Shown here: positions 20,325 to 31,586 of the stretch, in pieces
Layout of the letters: the number at the start of each line of letters is the position of its first letter
Position numbering within the stretch: the first letter of the stretch is position 1
Assembly (NCBI RefSeq): GCF_001375595.1
Contig: NZ_CVJQ01000001.1
Coordinates: 1,922,001-1,986,000 of the forward strand
DNA length: 64,000 nucleotides
Reading direction: 5' to 3'
Origin: Phenylobacterium immobile (ATCC 35973)
GTDB lineage: Bacteria > Pseudomonadota > Alphaproteobacteria > Caulobacterales > Caulobacteraceae
Position numbers and translations under genes: made by a program
Notes under the pieces: generated by a model
What the model was told of the DNA's origin: nothing
What the model saw: only the letters and a program-made list of their open reading frames with translations
Database searches by the model: none

Positions 20325-21704
20325 TCACTTGTAGCTGACGGCCTTGGCGGCCTTGACGATCTTTTCCACCGACGGAAGCGCAAGCGCCTCCAGGTTGGCG
20401 GCGTAGGGCAGAGGGACGTCTTCCTGGCAGACCCGCGCCGGCGGGGCGTCCAGGTAGTCGAAGGCGCTCTCCAAGACCCGGGCGATGACCTCGGCGCCGA
20501 CGCCCATCGGGCCCCAGCCTTCCTCGACGGTCACCAGGCGGTTGGTCTTCTTGACGCTCTCGATCACCGTCTCGGCGTCGAGGGGGCGCAGAGTCCGCAG
20601 GTCGACGACCTCGGCCTCGATACCTTCCTTGGCCAGTTCCTCGGCGGCCTTCAGCGCCAGACCGACCATCCGCGAGTGGGCGGTGATGGTCACGCCCGTA
20701 CCTTCGCGGCGCACCTTGGCCTTACCGATTGGCACCACGTAGTCGACGCCTTCCGGCACATCGAATTCCTGGCCGTACATCATCTCGTGTTCGAGGAAGA
20801 CGACGGGGTTCGGATCGCGGATCGCGGCTTTCAGGAGACCCTTGGCGTCGGCGGCGTCATAGGGCGCCACGACCTTCAGGCCTGGAACGTGAGCGTACCA
20901 GTTGGAATAGTCCTGGCTGTGCTGGGCGCCGACGCGCGAGGCTGCGCCGTTGGGCCCGCGGAACACGACCGAGGTCCGCAGTTGGCCGCCCGACATGTAG
21001 AGCGTCTTGGCCGCCGAGTTGATGATCTGGTCGATCGCCTGCATGGCGAAGTTGAAGGTCATGAACTCGATGATCGGCTTCAAGCCGGCCATGGCCGCGC
21101 CGACACCCATGCCGGCGAAGCCGTGCTCGGTGATCGGGGTGTCCATCACCCGCTTCTCGCCAAACTCCTGCAGCAGGTCGCGGCTGACTTTGTAAGCGCC
21201 CTGGTACTGGGCGACTTCCTCGCCCAGCAGGAACACCGTGTCGTCGCGGCGCATCTCCTCGGCCATCGCGTCGCGCAGCGCGTCGCGGACCGTGGTCTTG
21301 ACCAGCTTGGCGTCGGCCGGGATCTCGGGATCGCGCAGTTCGACCTTCGGCGTGACGGGCGCAGCCGCCTCGCCTTCCGGCTGGACCGCTACGGCTTCCG
21401 GGGGCGTCTTTTCAGGATCACCGGCAGCCGCGGCCGGCGCCGGCTTGGGGGCGGCCTGAGACGGCTCGCCGCCCGCGAGACGGGCGATTGGAGTGTTGAC
21501 CTTCACCCCTTGCGCGCCTTCGGCGACCAGAAGCTCCTCAATGGCGCCTTCATCGACCGCCTCGACCTCCATGGTCGCCTTGTCGGTCTCGATCTCGGCG
21601 ATCACATCGCCCGAACGCACCTTGTCGCCTACGCTCACATGCCACTTGGAGAGCGTGCCCTCCTCCATGGTCGGCGAAAGGGCCGGCATCAGAATGTCGG
21701 TCAC
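20325..21704 (-). CDS. pdhB: Pyruvate dehydrogenase E1 beta with N-terminal lipoyl domain
   Basis: 459 residues with a GTG start at 21704 that overlaps the pdhA stop (GTGA). An N-terminal lipoyl domain of about 79 residues (lipoylated Lys in [12 protein letters not shown]) is joined by an Ala/Pro/Glu linker to the transketolase-like E1-beta body. The body begins near [20 protein letters not shown]. Typical E1-beta motifs are [34 protein letters not shown] and [18 protein letters not shown]1-beta forms the heterotetramer with E1-alpha that decarboxylates pyruvate. The lipoyl extension is a known alphaproteobacterial peculiarity. It is an extra substrate for LipA, encoded nearby. Confidence 0.96.
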   Translation of the reverse strand: MTDILMPALSPTMEEGTLSKWHVSVGDKVRSGDVIAEIETDKATMEVEAVDEGAIEELLVAEGAQGVKVNTPIARLAGGEPSQAAPKPAPAAAAGDPEKTPPEAVAVQPEGEAAAPVTPKVELRDPEIPADAKLVKTTVRDALRDAMAEEMRRDDTVFLLGEEVAQYQGAYKVSRDLLQEFGEKRVMDTPITEHGFAGMGVGAAMAGLKPIIEFMTFNFAMQAIDQIINSAAKTLYMSGGQLRTSVVFRGPNGAASRVGAQHSQDYSNWYAHVPGLKVVAPYDAADAKGLLKAAIRDPNPVVFLEHEMMYGQEFDVPEGVDYVVPIGKAKVRREGTGVTITAHSRMVGLALKAAEELAKEGIEAEVVDLRTLRPLDAETVIESVKKTNRLVTVEEGWGPMGVGAEVIARVLESAFDYLDAPPARVCQEDVPLPYAANLEALALPSVEKIVKAAKAVSYK

Positions 21705-22744
21705 GCCTGGGCCTCCGTATAGACGTCCGTATAGAGCTCGGACGGATCCGGCTCGGGCGAGGTGCGGGCGAACTCCGCGGCCTCGGCGACGATGTCCTTC
21801 ACCTCGGCGTCGATGGCGGTGAGCGTGGCTTCATCGCCGACGCCCTGCTTTTCCATCAGCATCTGCAAATGTTCGATCGGGTCGCGGGTCTTGCGGACCT
21901 CGTCGACTTCGTCGCGCGTGCGATACTTGGCTGGATCGCTCATCGAGTGGCCGCGATAACGATAGGTCTTCATCTCCAGGATGAAGGGGCCTTTGCCCGT
22001 GCGCGCGTGTTCAGCGGCCTCGCGGGCGGCTTCGCGCACCGCAAGGACATCCATGCCGTCCACTTCCATGCCCGGGATCAGGAAGGACTCGCCGCGCTTA
22101 TAGAGGTGGGTCTGGGCCGAGGAGCGCTCGACCGAGGTGCCCATGGCGTATTGGTTGTTCTCGATCACATAGACAACCGGCAGCTTCCACAGCTGAGCCA
22201 TGTTGAAGCTCTCGTAGACTTGGCCCTGGTTGGCCGCGCCGTCGCCGAAATAGGTGAAGCTGACCTTGCCGTTGTCGCGGTAGCGGTTGGCCAAAGCCAG
22301 GCCGGTGCCAAGGCTGACCTGCGCGCCGACGATGCCGTGGCCGCCGAAGAAGTTCTGCTCCATCGAGAACATGTGCATGGAGCCGCCTTTGCCCTTCGAC
22401 GAGCCGGTGACCCGGCCCGTAAGCTCGGCCATAACCTCGCGCGCTTCCATACCGCAGGCCAGCATGTGGCCATGGTCGCGGTAGCCGGTGATCACTTGAT
22501 CGCCTTGCTCCTGGATCGCTTGCACGCCCACAGCGACGGCTTCTTGACCGATGTAGAGATGGCAGAAGCCGCCAATCAGGCCCATGCCATACAACTGGCC
22601 CGCGCGCTCCTCGAAGCGGCGGATCAACAACATGTCCCGATAGTACTTTAGGAGCTCGTCCTGAGTAGCGGAAATGTTGGTGGTTTTCGGCCCGTCATCG
22701 GTGGCCTTCCGCCGACCGGCCGTACCGGTCTGCCCGCGCGCCAT
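21701..22744 (-). CDS. pdhA: Pyruvate dehydrogenase E1 alpha
   Basis: 347 residues. The thiamine-diphosphate motif runs from [17 protein letters not shown] to [11 protein letters not shown], with the usual GDG...NN pattern. Other landmarks are [43 protein letters not shown] and [10 protein letters not shown]. The phosphorylation-loop region [17 protein letters not shown] is also recognisable. The first ~25 residues are polar and poorly conserved. It is the first gene of the pdhABC-lpd operon and lies 62 bases after ftsB on the same strand, so the two may share transcription. Confidence 0.96.
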   Translation of the reverse strand: MARGQTGTAGRRKATDDGPKTTNISATQDELLKYYRDMLLIRRFEERAGQLYGMGLIGGFCHLYIGQEAVAVGVQAIQEQGDQVITGYRDHGHMLACGMEAREVMAELTGRVTGSSKGKGGSMHMFSMEQNFFGGHGIVGAQVSLGTGLALANRYRDNGKVSFTYFGDGAANQGQVYESFNMAQLWKLPVVYVIENNQYAMGTSVERSSAQTHLYKRGESFLIPGMEVDGMDVLAVREAAREAAEHARTGKGPFILEMKTYRYRGHSMSDPAKYRTRDEVDEVRKTRDPIEHLQMLMEKQGVGDEATLTAIDAEVKDIVAEAAEFARTSPEPDPSELYTDVYTEAQA

Positions 22745-22806
22745 GCGTCTCTCCGTGGTGTCCTTTGATACCGAATGGCAGCGCCTGGCGTCGCCGAGGT
22801 GCGTCC

Positions 22807-23103
22807 CTACGGGGTCTCGCGGATCATATAGTCTCTAGGATCAGCGAAGCCTAGCAAAGAGCGCGCCCTTTCCTCCAGGAGATCGGCGGAAAGACTGGTA
22901 TCGCGCAGAAGGCGCGCGCGCATTTCCAGGTCCTGGCGCTGCGCCCGCACCAGCGCGAGCTCCTGCGTCTTGGCCGCGAGCGCTTCATTCCTTTGATTCG
23001 AACTAAGAATTCCGCGCTCGCCGGTCAGGGCATGGAAGCCGAAGTAGGCGATCAACAGCACCAGCGAGAAGGTCATAAAATAGGGGCGGAGGCTGCTGAA
23101 CAC
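22807..23103 (-). CDS. ftsB: FtsB/DivIC-like septum formation initiator
   Basis: 98 residues from a GTG at 23103 preceded by AAGGA (minus strand) at ideal spacing. A single membrane segment at about 9-27 (FMTFSLVLLIAYFGFHAL) is followed by a coiled-coil stretch at about 36-68 (SNQRNEALAAKTQELALVRA). The short C-terminal motif LLEERARSLLGFADPRDYM matches FtsB/DivIC proteins. These bitopic proteins join FtsL and FtsQ in the divisome and help activate septal wall synthesis. The position between eno and pdhA is the standard alphaproteobacterial location. Upstream DNA holds a strong extended -10 and a CtrA-like site (see the separate entry). Confidence 0.9.
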   Translation of the reverse strand: MFSSLRPYFMTFSLVLLIAYFGFHALTGERGILSSNQRNEALAAKTQELALVRAQRQDLEMRARLLRDTSLSADLLEERARSLLGFADPRDYMIRETP

Positions 23104-23106
23104 GGC

Positions 23107-23161
23107 GAATCCTTACGCGACGCGCCATTATCTCATGCGAGCCCGGTTAAAGCCGCCCTAA
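23107..23161 (-). promoter_or_regulatory. Candidate CtrA-controlled ftsB promoter with GANTC site
   Basis: On the minus strand, an extended -10 TGAGATAAT ends at 23127. This puts transcription start near 23120, about 17 bases before the ftsB GTG. Upstream at 23161-23147 lies TTAG-N7-TTAA, one base from the CtrA consensus TTAA-N7-TTAA, centred near -34 as in CtrA-activated promoters. A GAATC (CcrM methylation) site is at 23107-23111, downstream of the predicted start. The CtrA-like site overlaps the stop codon of the oxygenase gene. Confidence 0.5.
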
Positions 23162-24243
23162 TTCGAACGACCTGCGACCCGCAAATCCTGCACAACGTCG
23201 AGATCGAGCAGGTGCAGGTTCTTCTGACGGGTCTCTTCCCCTGCTTCGTTGAACAGGAAGGGCAGGAACGCGTAGCGGCGGCCTCTGGTCACCGGCGTCG
23301 CTTCGTGCAGCAGGGTGCATGAGAAAACCACGGCGCCGCCTGTAGGCGGACGATAGGTGCGCCTTCCGAACTCGGGGAAACGCAGGTCGCCGCCCTCATA
23401 TTCTTCGGCGTTGAGGTTGATCGAGACCGCGAACTGCCGGTGCGCGGTCGCCGGTGTCGTATTGTCGCGGTGCGGGCGGAAGTAACCGCCGCTGTCGCTA
23501 TCGTAGCAGGCCACGATGTAGCGTTCGATTCGCGTGGCCTCGTGAAGGAAGGCCTTCTTGATTTCCGGCAGGAGTCTTTGCGCCAGGCGATTGCGCAGCT
23601 GTACGCGCAGCGCCTCGTCCTCGAGTGTGACATCGCTTCGCTGCTTGAAGTCGCTAAGCACGGCGACGGTCCGGCCATCGATCTCGCGCATGACGCCGGA
23701 TTCCTTGCCGCCGTCGGCGTCGTAAATCCCGATCAGGCGACGGCAAAGTTCCGGTTCGAAGATTCTCGGAACGATCAGCACAGGCGCATGAAGCACCGCG
23801 CGGGCGTGCTGTTCTACTGGAGGGAGGCGTTCCAGCCGCGCCAGCGTCTGGTCAATGTGGGTGATTGTGTCGATCGCGAGGATCCGTAAGGAGGGGTCGA
23901 TCAGAATGGACGCGGGCGCCTCGCTGTTGTCTTCGCCCAATGCGCCATACAGGCGGCCGATCGCGCCATCGTGGTCCCAGAACCAGCGCAGCCCAGGAAC
24001 CGTGCTGCCCCTATTGAACCGCGCCTCGTCGCGGACCACCAAGAAACAGACCAGACGGTTGTCATCGCCGAACTGCGCCGCACAGCTCTCGACCTTGTTG
24101 ATGATCGCCTCGCGCTGCGCCGGATCACTGGGCAGGAAGACCAGTTGGATAAAGCGCCCACCGAGGCTGCTGAAGGCGAACTTCGGATTGGTGTGGCTGC
24201 GCCCTGAGAACCAGGGCGCCGGCGCATAGAGACGCGCGCTCAT
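23158..24243 (-). CDS. Peroxiredoxin-like domain fused to prolyl-4-hydroxylase-type 2OG-Fe(II) oxygenase
   Basis: 361 residues from the ATG at 24243, which follows a strong GGGGGAG ribosome-binding site; an ATG eight codons upstream lacks one. Residues 1-150 look like an AhpC/TSA thioredoxin fold (APAPWFSGRSHTNPKFAFSS, GGRFIQLVFLPSD, WDHDGAIGRLYGAL, ASILIDPSLRIL), but no Cys follows the strand where the peroxidatic Cys belongs. Residues 155-335 form a prolyl-4-hydroxylase-like double-stranded beta-helix: iron ligands His258, Asp260 and His313 in FRPHRDN and LLHEATPV, with the 2-oxoglutarate Arg in TRGRRYAF. The substrate is unknown. Other members of this domain pairing occur in proteobacteria. 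It is divergent from the KdpD-like kinase gene. Confidence 0.78.
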   Translation of the reverse strand: MSARLYAPAPWFSGRSHTNPKFAFSSLGGRFIQLVFLPSDPAQREAIINKVESCAAQFGDDNRLVCFLVVRDEARFNRGSTVPGLRWFWDHDGAIGRLYGALGEDNSEAPASILIDPSLRILAIDTITHIDQTLARLERLPPVEQHARAVLHAPVLIVPRIFEPELCRRLIGIYDADGGKESGVMREIDGRTVAVLSDFKQRSDVTLEDEALRVQLRNRLAQRLLPEIKKAFLHEATRIERYIVACYDSDSGGYFRPHRDNTTPATAHRQFAVSINLNAEEYEGGDLRFPEFGRRTYRPPTGGAVVFSCTLLHEATPVTRGRRYAFLPFLFNEAGEETRQKNLHLLDLDVVQDLRVAGRSN

Positions 24244-24406
24244 GGTGGAGGCTCCCCCCTTAGGCATGCCGACGAGGTCTCGCGCCTCAGGTCATCTCGC
24301 AAGCATAACAGACTTATAACCTTGTCACGCAAGCGGCGGATGACCGCGGCGCGCCTCGTAAGGGGCGCATAGTTGACGGGACTGCCCAAACCGCCACCTT
24401 GGGCCG

Positions 24407-25858
24407 GTGAAGAGCCTCCTGCGGACTTTGCTGCGCTATGGTGCGGCCGTGCTTATCGTCGCGACGTCCGCTCTGGCGGCGGAGGTGTTCTTTCGCCTGA
24501 CGCATAGCGCGCGACTGTCGAGCATTTTCCTCCTGGGGGTGCTGATCACCGCCTTCGCGTTTGGCTCCGGCCCGTCCTACTTCGCCAGCGCCCTGGCGTT
24601 CCTCGTCTACATGTTCCTGGTAGATCCGCGCTACCAGCTGTCCTTCGGATCGGCAGACGATTTCAATACGCTGTTCGTCTTCTTGGCCGTGGCCGTTCTC
24701 ACCAGCACGCTGACGGGCCGGGTGCGCGACGAAGCGGCGCGCGTGGCCATAAGAGGCCGAGCGACGGCGGCGCTGCTGGACGCGACGGCCGACTTTGCAG
24801 CCTCCCTCGACGAAGCCTTTATTCGCAGCCGGCTCGCGCATCACCTCGCTGCGGCCGCGCGCGGCGAGGCCGTGGTCTTTGGGAGCCTCGATTGGGTGGC
24901 GACCGCAGAGACGAAGGTCGAACACCCCCTGATTGAAGCCGCCGGCCGGCTTCAGGCCGATCCGCGCGCGCCGAGCGCCGCCGTGCGAGTCCCGGGCTGG
25001 ACACTGCGGATTCTGCAGGCTGATGAAGCGGTGTTCGGCGTGGCCGCCTGGAAGTCAGCGCCCGTTGAGCCGCGAAAGGACGAAGATCGCGCGCTGGTCG
25101 AGGTGCTGGCTGACACAGGAGCGGCGGCTATCGCCAGAGCCAGGCTGGCGCGGGCGAAATCGGAAGCCGAGACGCTCGCCCGCACGGAGGCGCTGAGGGA
25201 CGCCCTGCTCTCTTCCATCTCTCATGACTTGCGCACGCCGCTCGCGGCGATCGTCGCCTCCGCCAGCAGCCTCCATCAGTTCGGCCCCGCCTTCGCGGCT
25301 GAAGTCAGTCGTGACCTCGCGGCGACCATCCAGGAGGAAGCGCATCGGCTGGACCTTTACGTCGGCAACCTGCTCAGCATGACAAAGCTTGAGAGCGGCG
25401 CGCTGGACGTTCAGCACATCGCCTTCGACCTCGGCGAGGTCGTGTTCCGCGCCGCGCGGCGACAGCAATCTCTGCACCGTCGCTCCATCGACCAAAAGGC
25501 GGATTACGTGGAAGTCGTCGGCGACCCCATTCTGCTGGAGCAGGCTTTGAGCAACGTCCTGGAGAATGCGATCCGCTACTCACCCGCCGAGGCGCCGATA
25601 GAGGTGCGGGTGTTCCGCGAGGGTGGTCGCGCCGTCGTTCGTATCACCGACGCTGGGCCCGGCGTTCCCGCCGCTGACCAAGAGCGGATCTTCGAGAAGT
25701 TCTATCGCGCGCCTAACACCGCCCGCTCTGGAACGGGCCTTGGCCTATCGATCGCCCGCGGACTCATCGAAGGGATGGGCGGTGTCGTTTCCGCCACCAA
25801 CCGGCCAGAGCCTGAGCGCGGCCTGATTGTCAGCGCCAGTCTTCCCCTCTCGGCCTGA
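24407..25858 (+). CDS. KdpD-like sensor histidine kinase lacking the KdpD/Usp N-terminus
   Basis: 483 residues with a GTG start at 24407. Four membrane segments at about 8-28, 38-55, 58-73 and 85-102 form a DUF4118-type anchor as in KdpD. A GAF-like region at about 115-250 follows. The kinase core has SSISHDLRTPLAAIVASASS with His273, the N box EQALSNVLENAIRYSP and the G boxes DAGPGVP and SGTGLGLSIARGL. Full-length KdpD (about 890 residues) begins with a turgor-sensing KdpD domain and a universal stress domain; both are missing here. It is paired with the response-regulator gene 20 bases downstream. No kdpFABC potassium-pump genes lie in the window, so the signal and targets are unknown. Confidence 0.82.
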   Translation: MKSLLRTLLRYGAAVLIVATSALAAEVFFRLTHSARLSSIFLLGVLITAFAFGSGPSYFASALAFLVYMFLVDPRYQLSFGSADDFNTLFVFLAVAVLTSTLTGRVRDEAARVAIRGRATAALLDATADFAASLDEAFIRSRLAHHLAAAARGEAVVFGSLDWVATAETKVEHPLIEAAGRLQADPRAPSAAVRVPGWTLRILQADEAVFGVAAWKSAPVEPRKDEDRALVEVLADTGAAAIARARLARAKSEAETLARTEALRDALLSSISHDLRTPLAAIVASASSLHQFGPAFAAEVSRDLAATIQEEAHRLDLYVGNLLSMTKLESGALDVQHIAFDLGEVVFRAARRQQSLHRRSIDQKADYVEVVGDPILLEQALSNVLENAIRYSPAEAPIEVRVFREGGRAVVRITDAGPGVPAADQERIFEKFYRAPNTARSGTGLGLSIARGLIEGMGGVVSATNRPEPERGLIVSASLPLSA

Positions 25859-25878
25859 AACCTGATCCTGAGCGCACG

Positions 25879-26580
25879 ATGCCCGAAACGCTGAGCCGCC
25901 TCCTGTTGGTCGACGATGAGCCGCAGATCGTGCGCGCCCTTACGCCGGGCCTGTCCGCCGCCGGCCATTCGGTCGAGGTCGCCAGCACCGGCGAGGCGGC
26001 GATCACGGCCCTTGCGCGCGAGCCATTCGACATCGTCATCCTGGATCTTGGCTTGCCCGACATGGATGGCAAGGCGGTGATCGGCCGGCTACGGGAGTGG
26101 TCCGAGACGCCGATCATCGTTCTGTCGGCGCGCGACCTGGAGTCGGAGAAGATTGCTGCGCTGGACCTGGGCGCAGACGACTTCGTCAATAAGCCGGTTG
26201 GCGTTGGAGAGTTGTTGGCGCGTATCCGCGCCTGCCTGCGCGGCCGCGAAAGGCGTTTCAACGCCCAACCACGCTTTGCGGCGGGGGACCTTGAGGTCAA
26301 CTTCCTGGAGCGCCGGGTGTTGGTTCTGGGCGAGGAAGTCAGGCTGACTCCGCGCGAGTACGACCTCCTGCGTACGCTCGCCCGTCACGCGGGCCGTGTC
26401 GTCACCCACCGCCAGGTGATCAGCGCCGTGTGGGGCCCGACGGCCCAGGTGGACGCTCAGTTCGTTCGCGTGCTGGTGGGCCAATTGCGCCAGAAGCTTG
26501 AGGCCGAACCCTCCGCCCCGCGCATCGTCCTGACCGAGCCAGGCATCGGCTACCGACTGGCGTCGGACGAGGACGCCTGA
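25879..26580 (+). CDS. KdpE-like OmpR-family response regulator
   Basis: 233 residues. Receiver domain about 1-120 with Asp12/Asp13, phospho-acceptor Asp56 (IVILDLGLPDMDG), Thr/Ser switch in IIVLSARD and Lys in FVNKPVGVGELLARIRA. The C-terminal winged-helix domain of OmpR/PhoB type (RLTPREYDLLRTLARHAGRV, VWGPTAQVDAQFVRVLVGQL, EPGIGYRL) most resembles KdpE. It is expected to be phosphorylated by the membrane kinase encoded just upstream and to bind DNA. A near-perfect hairpin terminator follows within ten bases of its stop. Targets cannot be read from the sequence. Confidence 0.85.
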   Translation: MPETLSRLLLVDDEPQIVRALTPGLSAAGHSVEVASTGEAAITALAREPFDIVILDLGLPDMDGKAVIGRLREWSETPIIVLSARDLESEKIAALDLGADDFVNKPVGVGELLARIRACLRGRERRFNAQPRFAAGDLEVNFLERRVLVLGEEVRLTPREYDLLRTLARHAGRVVTHRQVISAVWGPTAQVDAQFVRVLVGQLRQKLEAEPSAPRIVLTEPGIGYRLASDEDA

Positions 26581-26586
26581 ACAAAA

Positions 26587-26615
26587 AAAGGGCGCGCCGG
26601 TCAGGCGCGCCCTTT
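26587..26615. terminator. Bidirectional rho-independent terminator
   Basis: A perfect 12-base stem, AAAGGGCGCGCC and GGCGCGCCCTTT, encloses the five-base loop GGTCA. A run of A precedes it and TTTG follows, so it works in both directions. It lies between the convergent kdpE-like gene and eno and can end both transcripts. Confidence 0.88.
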
Positions 26616-26636
26616 GTGTGTCGCGCCGGAGGTCGG

Positions 26637-27962
<1,326 letters not shown>

Positions 27963-27991
27963 TTAGCCATCATTGCCGCCTGCGGCAAGGC

Positions 27992-29434
27992 TTACGCCCT
28001 GAAGCGGCTCCAGGGCCCGGTGATGGCGAGGGTCATGCCCGGCCAATAGACATTGACGAAGAGCGTCGTGCCGTCCGGCGAGAAGCAACTGCCCGCCAGC
28101 TCGCTGTTGGCCCCGACGTCGCTCAAGCCCGACTGCGCCTGGCGGCCCAGGGTGTAGACCTTGCCGTCGGGGGTGACGCCCTTGAGGTAATTGATCCCGC
28201 GATCCGCTGCCTTGTCTTCGCATACGACCAGGTGACCCCAGGGCGCGACGCAGAGGTTGTCGCACATCTGAAGCAGCATGCGGTCGCCGGACTGGACGAA
28301 CAACTGCAGTTTCCCCGGCTCGTCGGCTTCGCCCGGCTGACCTTCGAAGCGACTGGGCTTGTAGCGCATGATCTGGCCGAGGAACTCCGGGCCCCCGCTG
28401 GTGCAGGTGAAGTAAAACTCACCGTCACCGTGGAAAATCCCCTCCCCACGCGCAAACCAGGCCGCACCCTTGGCATGGCCGCGATGGCGCAGATCGTTGT
28501 CCGGATTGTCGGTCCCGTCCAGGTCGATCCAGATCGTTTCGCGCCATTGGCCGACGCTCCACTGCGTTTCCTGCCAGTTGCGCGAGTCCTGCGGGCCCGC
28601 CTTGAAGGCCAGGGCCTGGAGGCGGCCGCCCTTGTGCGGATCGGCGCGATCTGTCGGCAGGAAGCGATAAAAGAGGCCGTGACCGTCGCTCTCGTCCTCA
28701 GTCAGGTAAGCGACGCCGGTGGCTGGATCGATCGCGACCGCTTCGTGCTTGAACCGGCCCATGGCCGTGATCGGTTGCGGATCGACCAGGCCCTTATGGT
28801 CGGCCGGCACCTCGAAGACCCAGCCGTGGGTCTTGGCCGCCGTCTCGCTGGGCGACAGGACGACCTCCTCGCAGCTCAGCCAGGAGCCCCAGGGCGTGAT
28901 CCCGCCGGCGCAGTTGGTGCTGGTCCCCATCAGACTCAGGTGCTGGCTCTCCAGTTCCCGGGTGCGGAGGTTGTAGACCATGGAGGTCGTCCCGCCGTTC
29001 AGCGCGCGGCCGTTGGGCGCCATGTCATAGATGAGCTTGCGATCGACCTTGTCGATCAGCTTTTGGCCCGGACCGAAGGCGCCGAAATCGAAATCAACGA
29101 GCTTGAGTTCGTGGTTCCGCACCAGGGCTACGCGATCGCCGCCCAGGGCGAAGGCTCCCATGCCGTCGGTCTTGTGCGGCGTCAGCAGCCCATCGCTCAT
29201 GGTCTCGCCGGCGCGGGAGACGACAGTGTAGGTGAAGCCTTCGGGAAGATCGAACAGGCCCGCGGGATCGGTCTTCAAAGGGCCGTAACCGAAGACCTCG
29301 CTGTGGTAGGCGTCGGCCTGGATTTCGGCGCTGCTAACGTCGGCCGCCTGAGCGTGCCGGGCGAGGCCCGCGAAGGCGACGCCCGTCGCGGCGGTCATCA
29401 GCCCCCGTCGTGAAAGGGTTGGGAGTGACAGCAT
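27992..29434 (-). CDS. PhoX-family (DUF839) Tat-exported phosphatase-like protein
   Basis: 480 residues from the ATG at 29434, chosen because GAGGGG lies just upstream and because it places a twin-arginine signal at the start (LSRRGLMTAATGVAFAGLAR, cleavage near AQA-A). The mature protein has the DUF839/PhoX beta-propeller motifs: LPEGFTYTVVSRAGETMSDG, VALVRNHE, NCAGGITPWGSWLSCEE (the Cys is an iron ligand in characterised PhoX), GRFKHEAVAIDPATGVAYLTED and EDKAADRGINYLKG. PhoX enzymes are calcium- and iron-dependent phosphomonoesterases of the periplasm, but many DUF839 proteins are uncharacterised. No Pho box was recognised upstream. It lies between rpmF and eno on the same strand. Confidence 0.82.
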   Translation of the reverse strand: MLSLPTLSRRGLMTAATGVAFAGLARHAQAADVSSAEIQADAYHSEVFGYGPLKTDPAGLFDLPEGFTYTVVSRAGETMSDGLLTPHKTDGMGAFALGGDRVALVRNHELKLVDFDFGAFGPGQKLIDKVDRKLIYDMAPNGRALNGGTTSMVYNLRTRELESQHLSLMGTSTNCAGGITPWGSWLSCEEVVLSPSETAAKTHGWVFEVPADHKGLVDPQPITAMGRFKHEAVAIDPATGVAYLTEDESDGHGLFYRFLPTDRADPHKGGRLQALAFKAGPQDSRNWQETQWSVGQWRETIWIDLDGTDNPDNDLRHRGHAKGAAWFARGEGIFHGDGEFYFTCTSGGPEFLGQIMRYKPSRFEGQPGEADEPGKLQLFVQSGDRMLLQMCDNLCVAPWGHLVVCEDKAADRGINYLKGVTPDGKVYTLGRQAQSGLSDVGANSELAGSCFSPDGTTLFVNVYWPGMTLAITGPWSRFRA

Positions 29435-29527
29435 GGAATTCCCCTCGTCGAAGCGGATCTTCATCAGGCCTTTCGATGACCGCGTGATGACATGCCAGGA
29501 GGGTTCAGGACCAGCCTGAAACGCGAA

Positions 29528-29549
29528 ACGCCGGCCCTGCGGCCGGCGT
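29528..29549 (-). terminator. Probable rpmF terminator hairpin
   Basis: A perfect nine-base stem, ACGCCGGCC and GGCCGGCGT, encloses the loop CTGC. On the minus strand it follows the rpmF stop by about 27 bases and is followed by TTCGCGTTTC, a weak U-rich tail. It would end the rpmF transcript before the PhoX-family gene. Confidence 0.55.
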
Positions 29550-29576
29550 CCCAAAGTCCATCCCTGGATCGAAGAC

Positions 29577-29759
29577 CTAGTCTTCCTTCGGCGTCAGAAC
29601 CTGGCGGCCCTTGTACATGCCGGTCTTCAGGTCGACGTGATGGGGGCGCTTGAGTTCGCCGGTTTCCTTGTCTTCGACGTAGGAGTTAGCGCCCAGGGCG
29701 TGGTGCGAGCGACGCATGTTGCGACGCGACGGCGATACTTTGCGCTTAGGAACGGCCAT
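29577..29759 (-). CDS. rpmF: 50S ribosomal protein L32
   Basis: 60 residues, the full alphaproteobacterial length. [20 protein letters not shown] is the classic L32 start, followed by [20 protein letters not shown] and a basic C-terminal tail. The four-cysteine zinc ribbon of some L32 proteins is absent, as is usual in this group. An AGGA-type ribosome-binding site precedes the ATG. It is a single-gene unit with a hairpin after its stop. Confidence 0.95.
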   Translation of the reverse strand: MAVPKRKVSPSRRNMRRSHHALGANSYVEDKETGELKRPHHVDLKTGMYKGRQVLTPKED

Positions 29760-29883
29760 GGGAGGATCTCTCAGGCGTGGAAACAGAAGCGGCGGCCGTG
29801 ACTGGCCGCCGACGTGAGCGCGGGCTTATGCCTGAATCGATGCGCGCGATCAAGCGTCGCCTCGCTGCGGGCGCGCCGCCCGC

Positions 29884-31530
<1,647 letters not shown>

Positions 31531-31586
31531 TCAGACTAACTGCGATTCGCGGCGCGCGCTTGCGGCCGCTTCAATTCATCCACGAC

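Noticed and set aside
19824..21722. A 632-codon plus-strand frame opposite pdhC and pdhB
   Set aside because: Same reason: antisense shadow of two unmistakable genes, no recognisable domain, no ribosome-binding site.
27973..27988. Inverted repeat TTGCCGC/GCGGCAA after the PhoX-like gene, considered as a terminator
   Set aside because: The loop is only two bases and no U tract follows on the minus strand; not strong enough to list.
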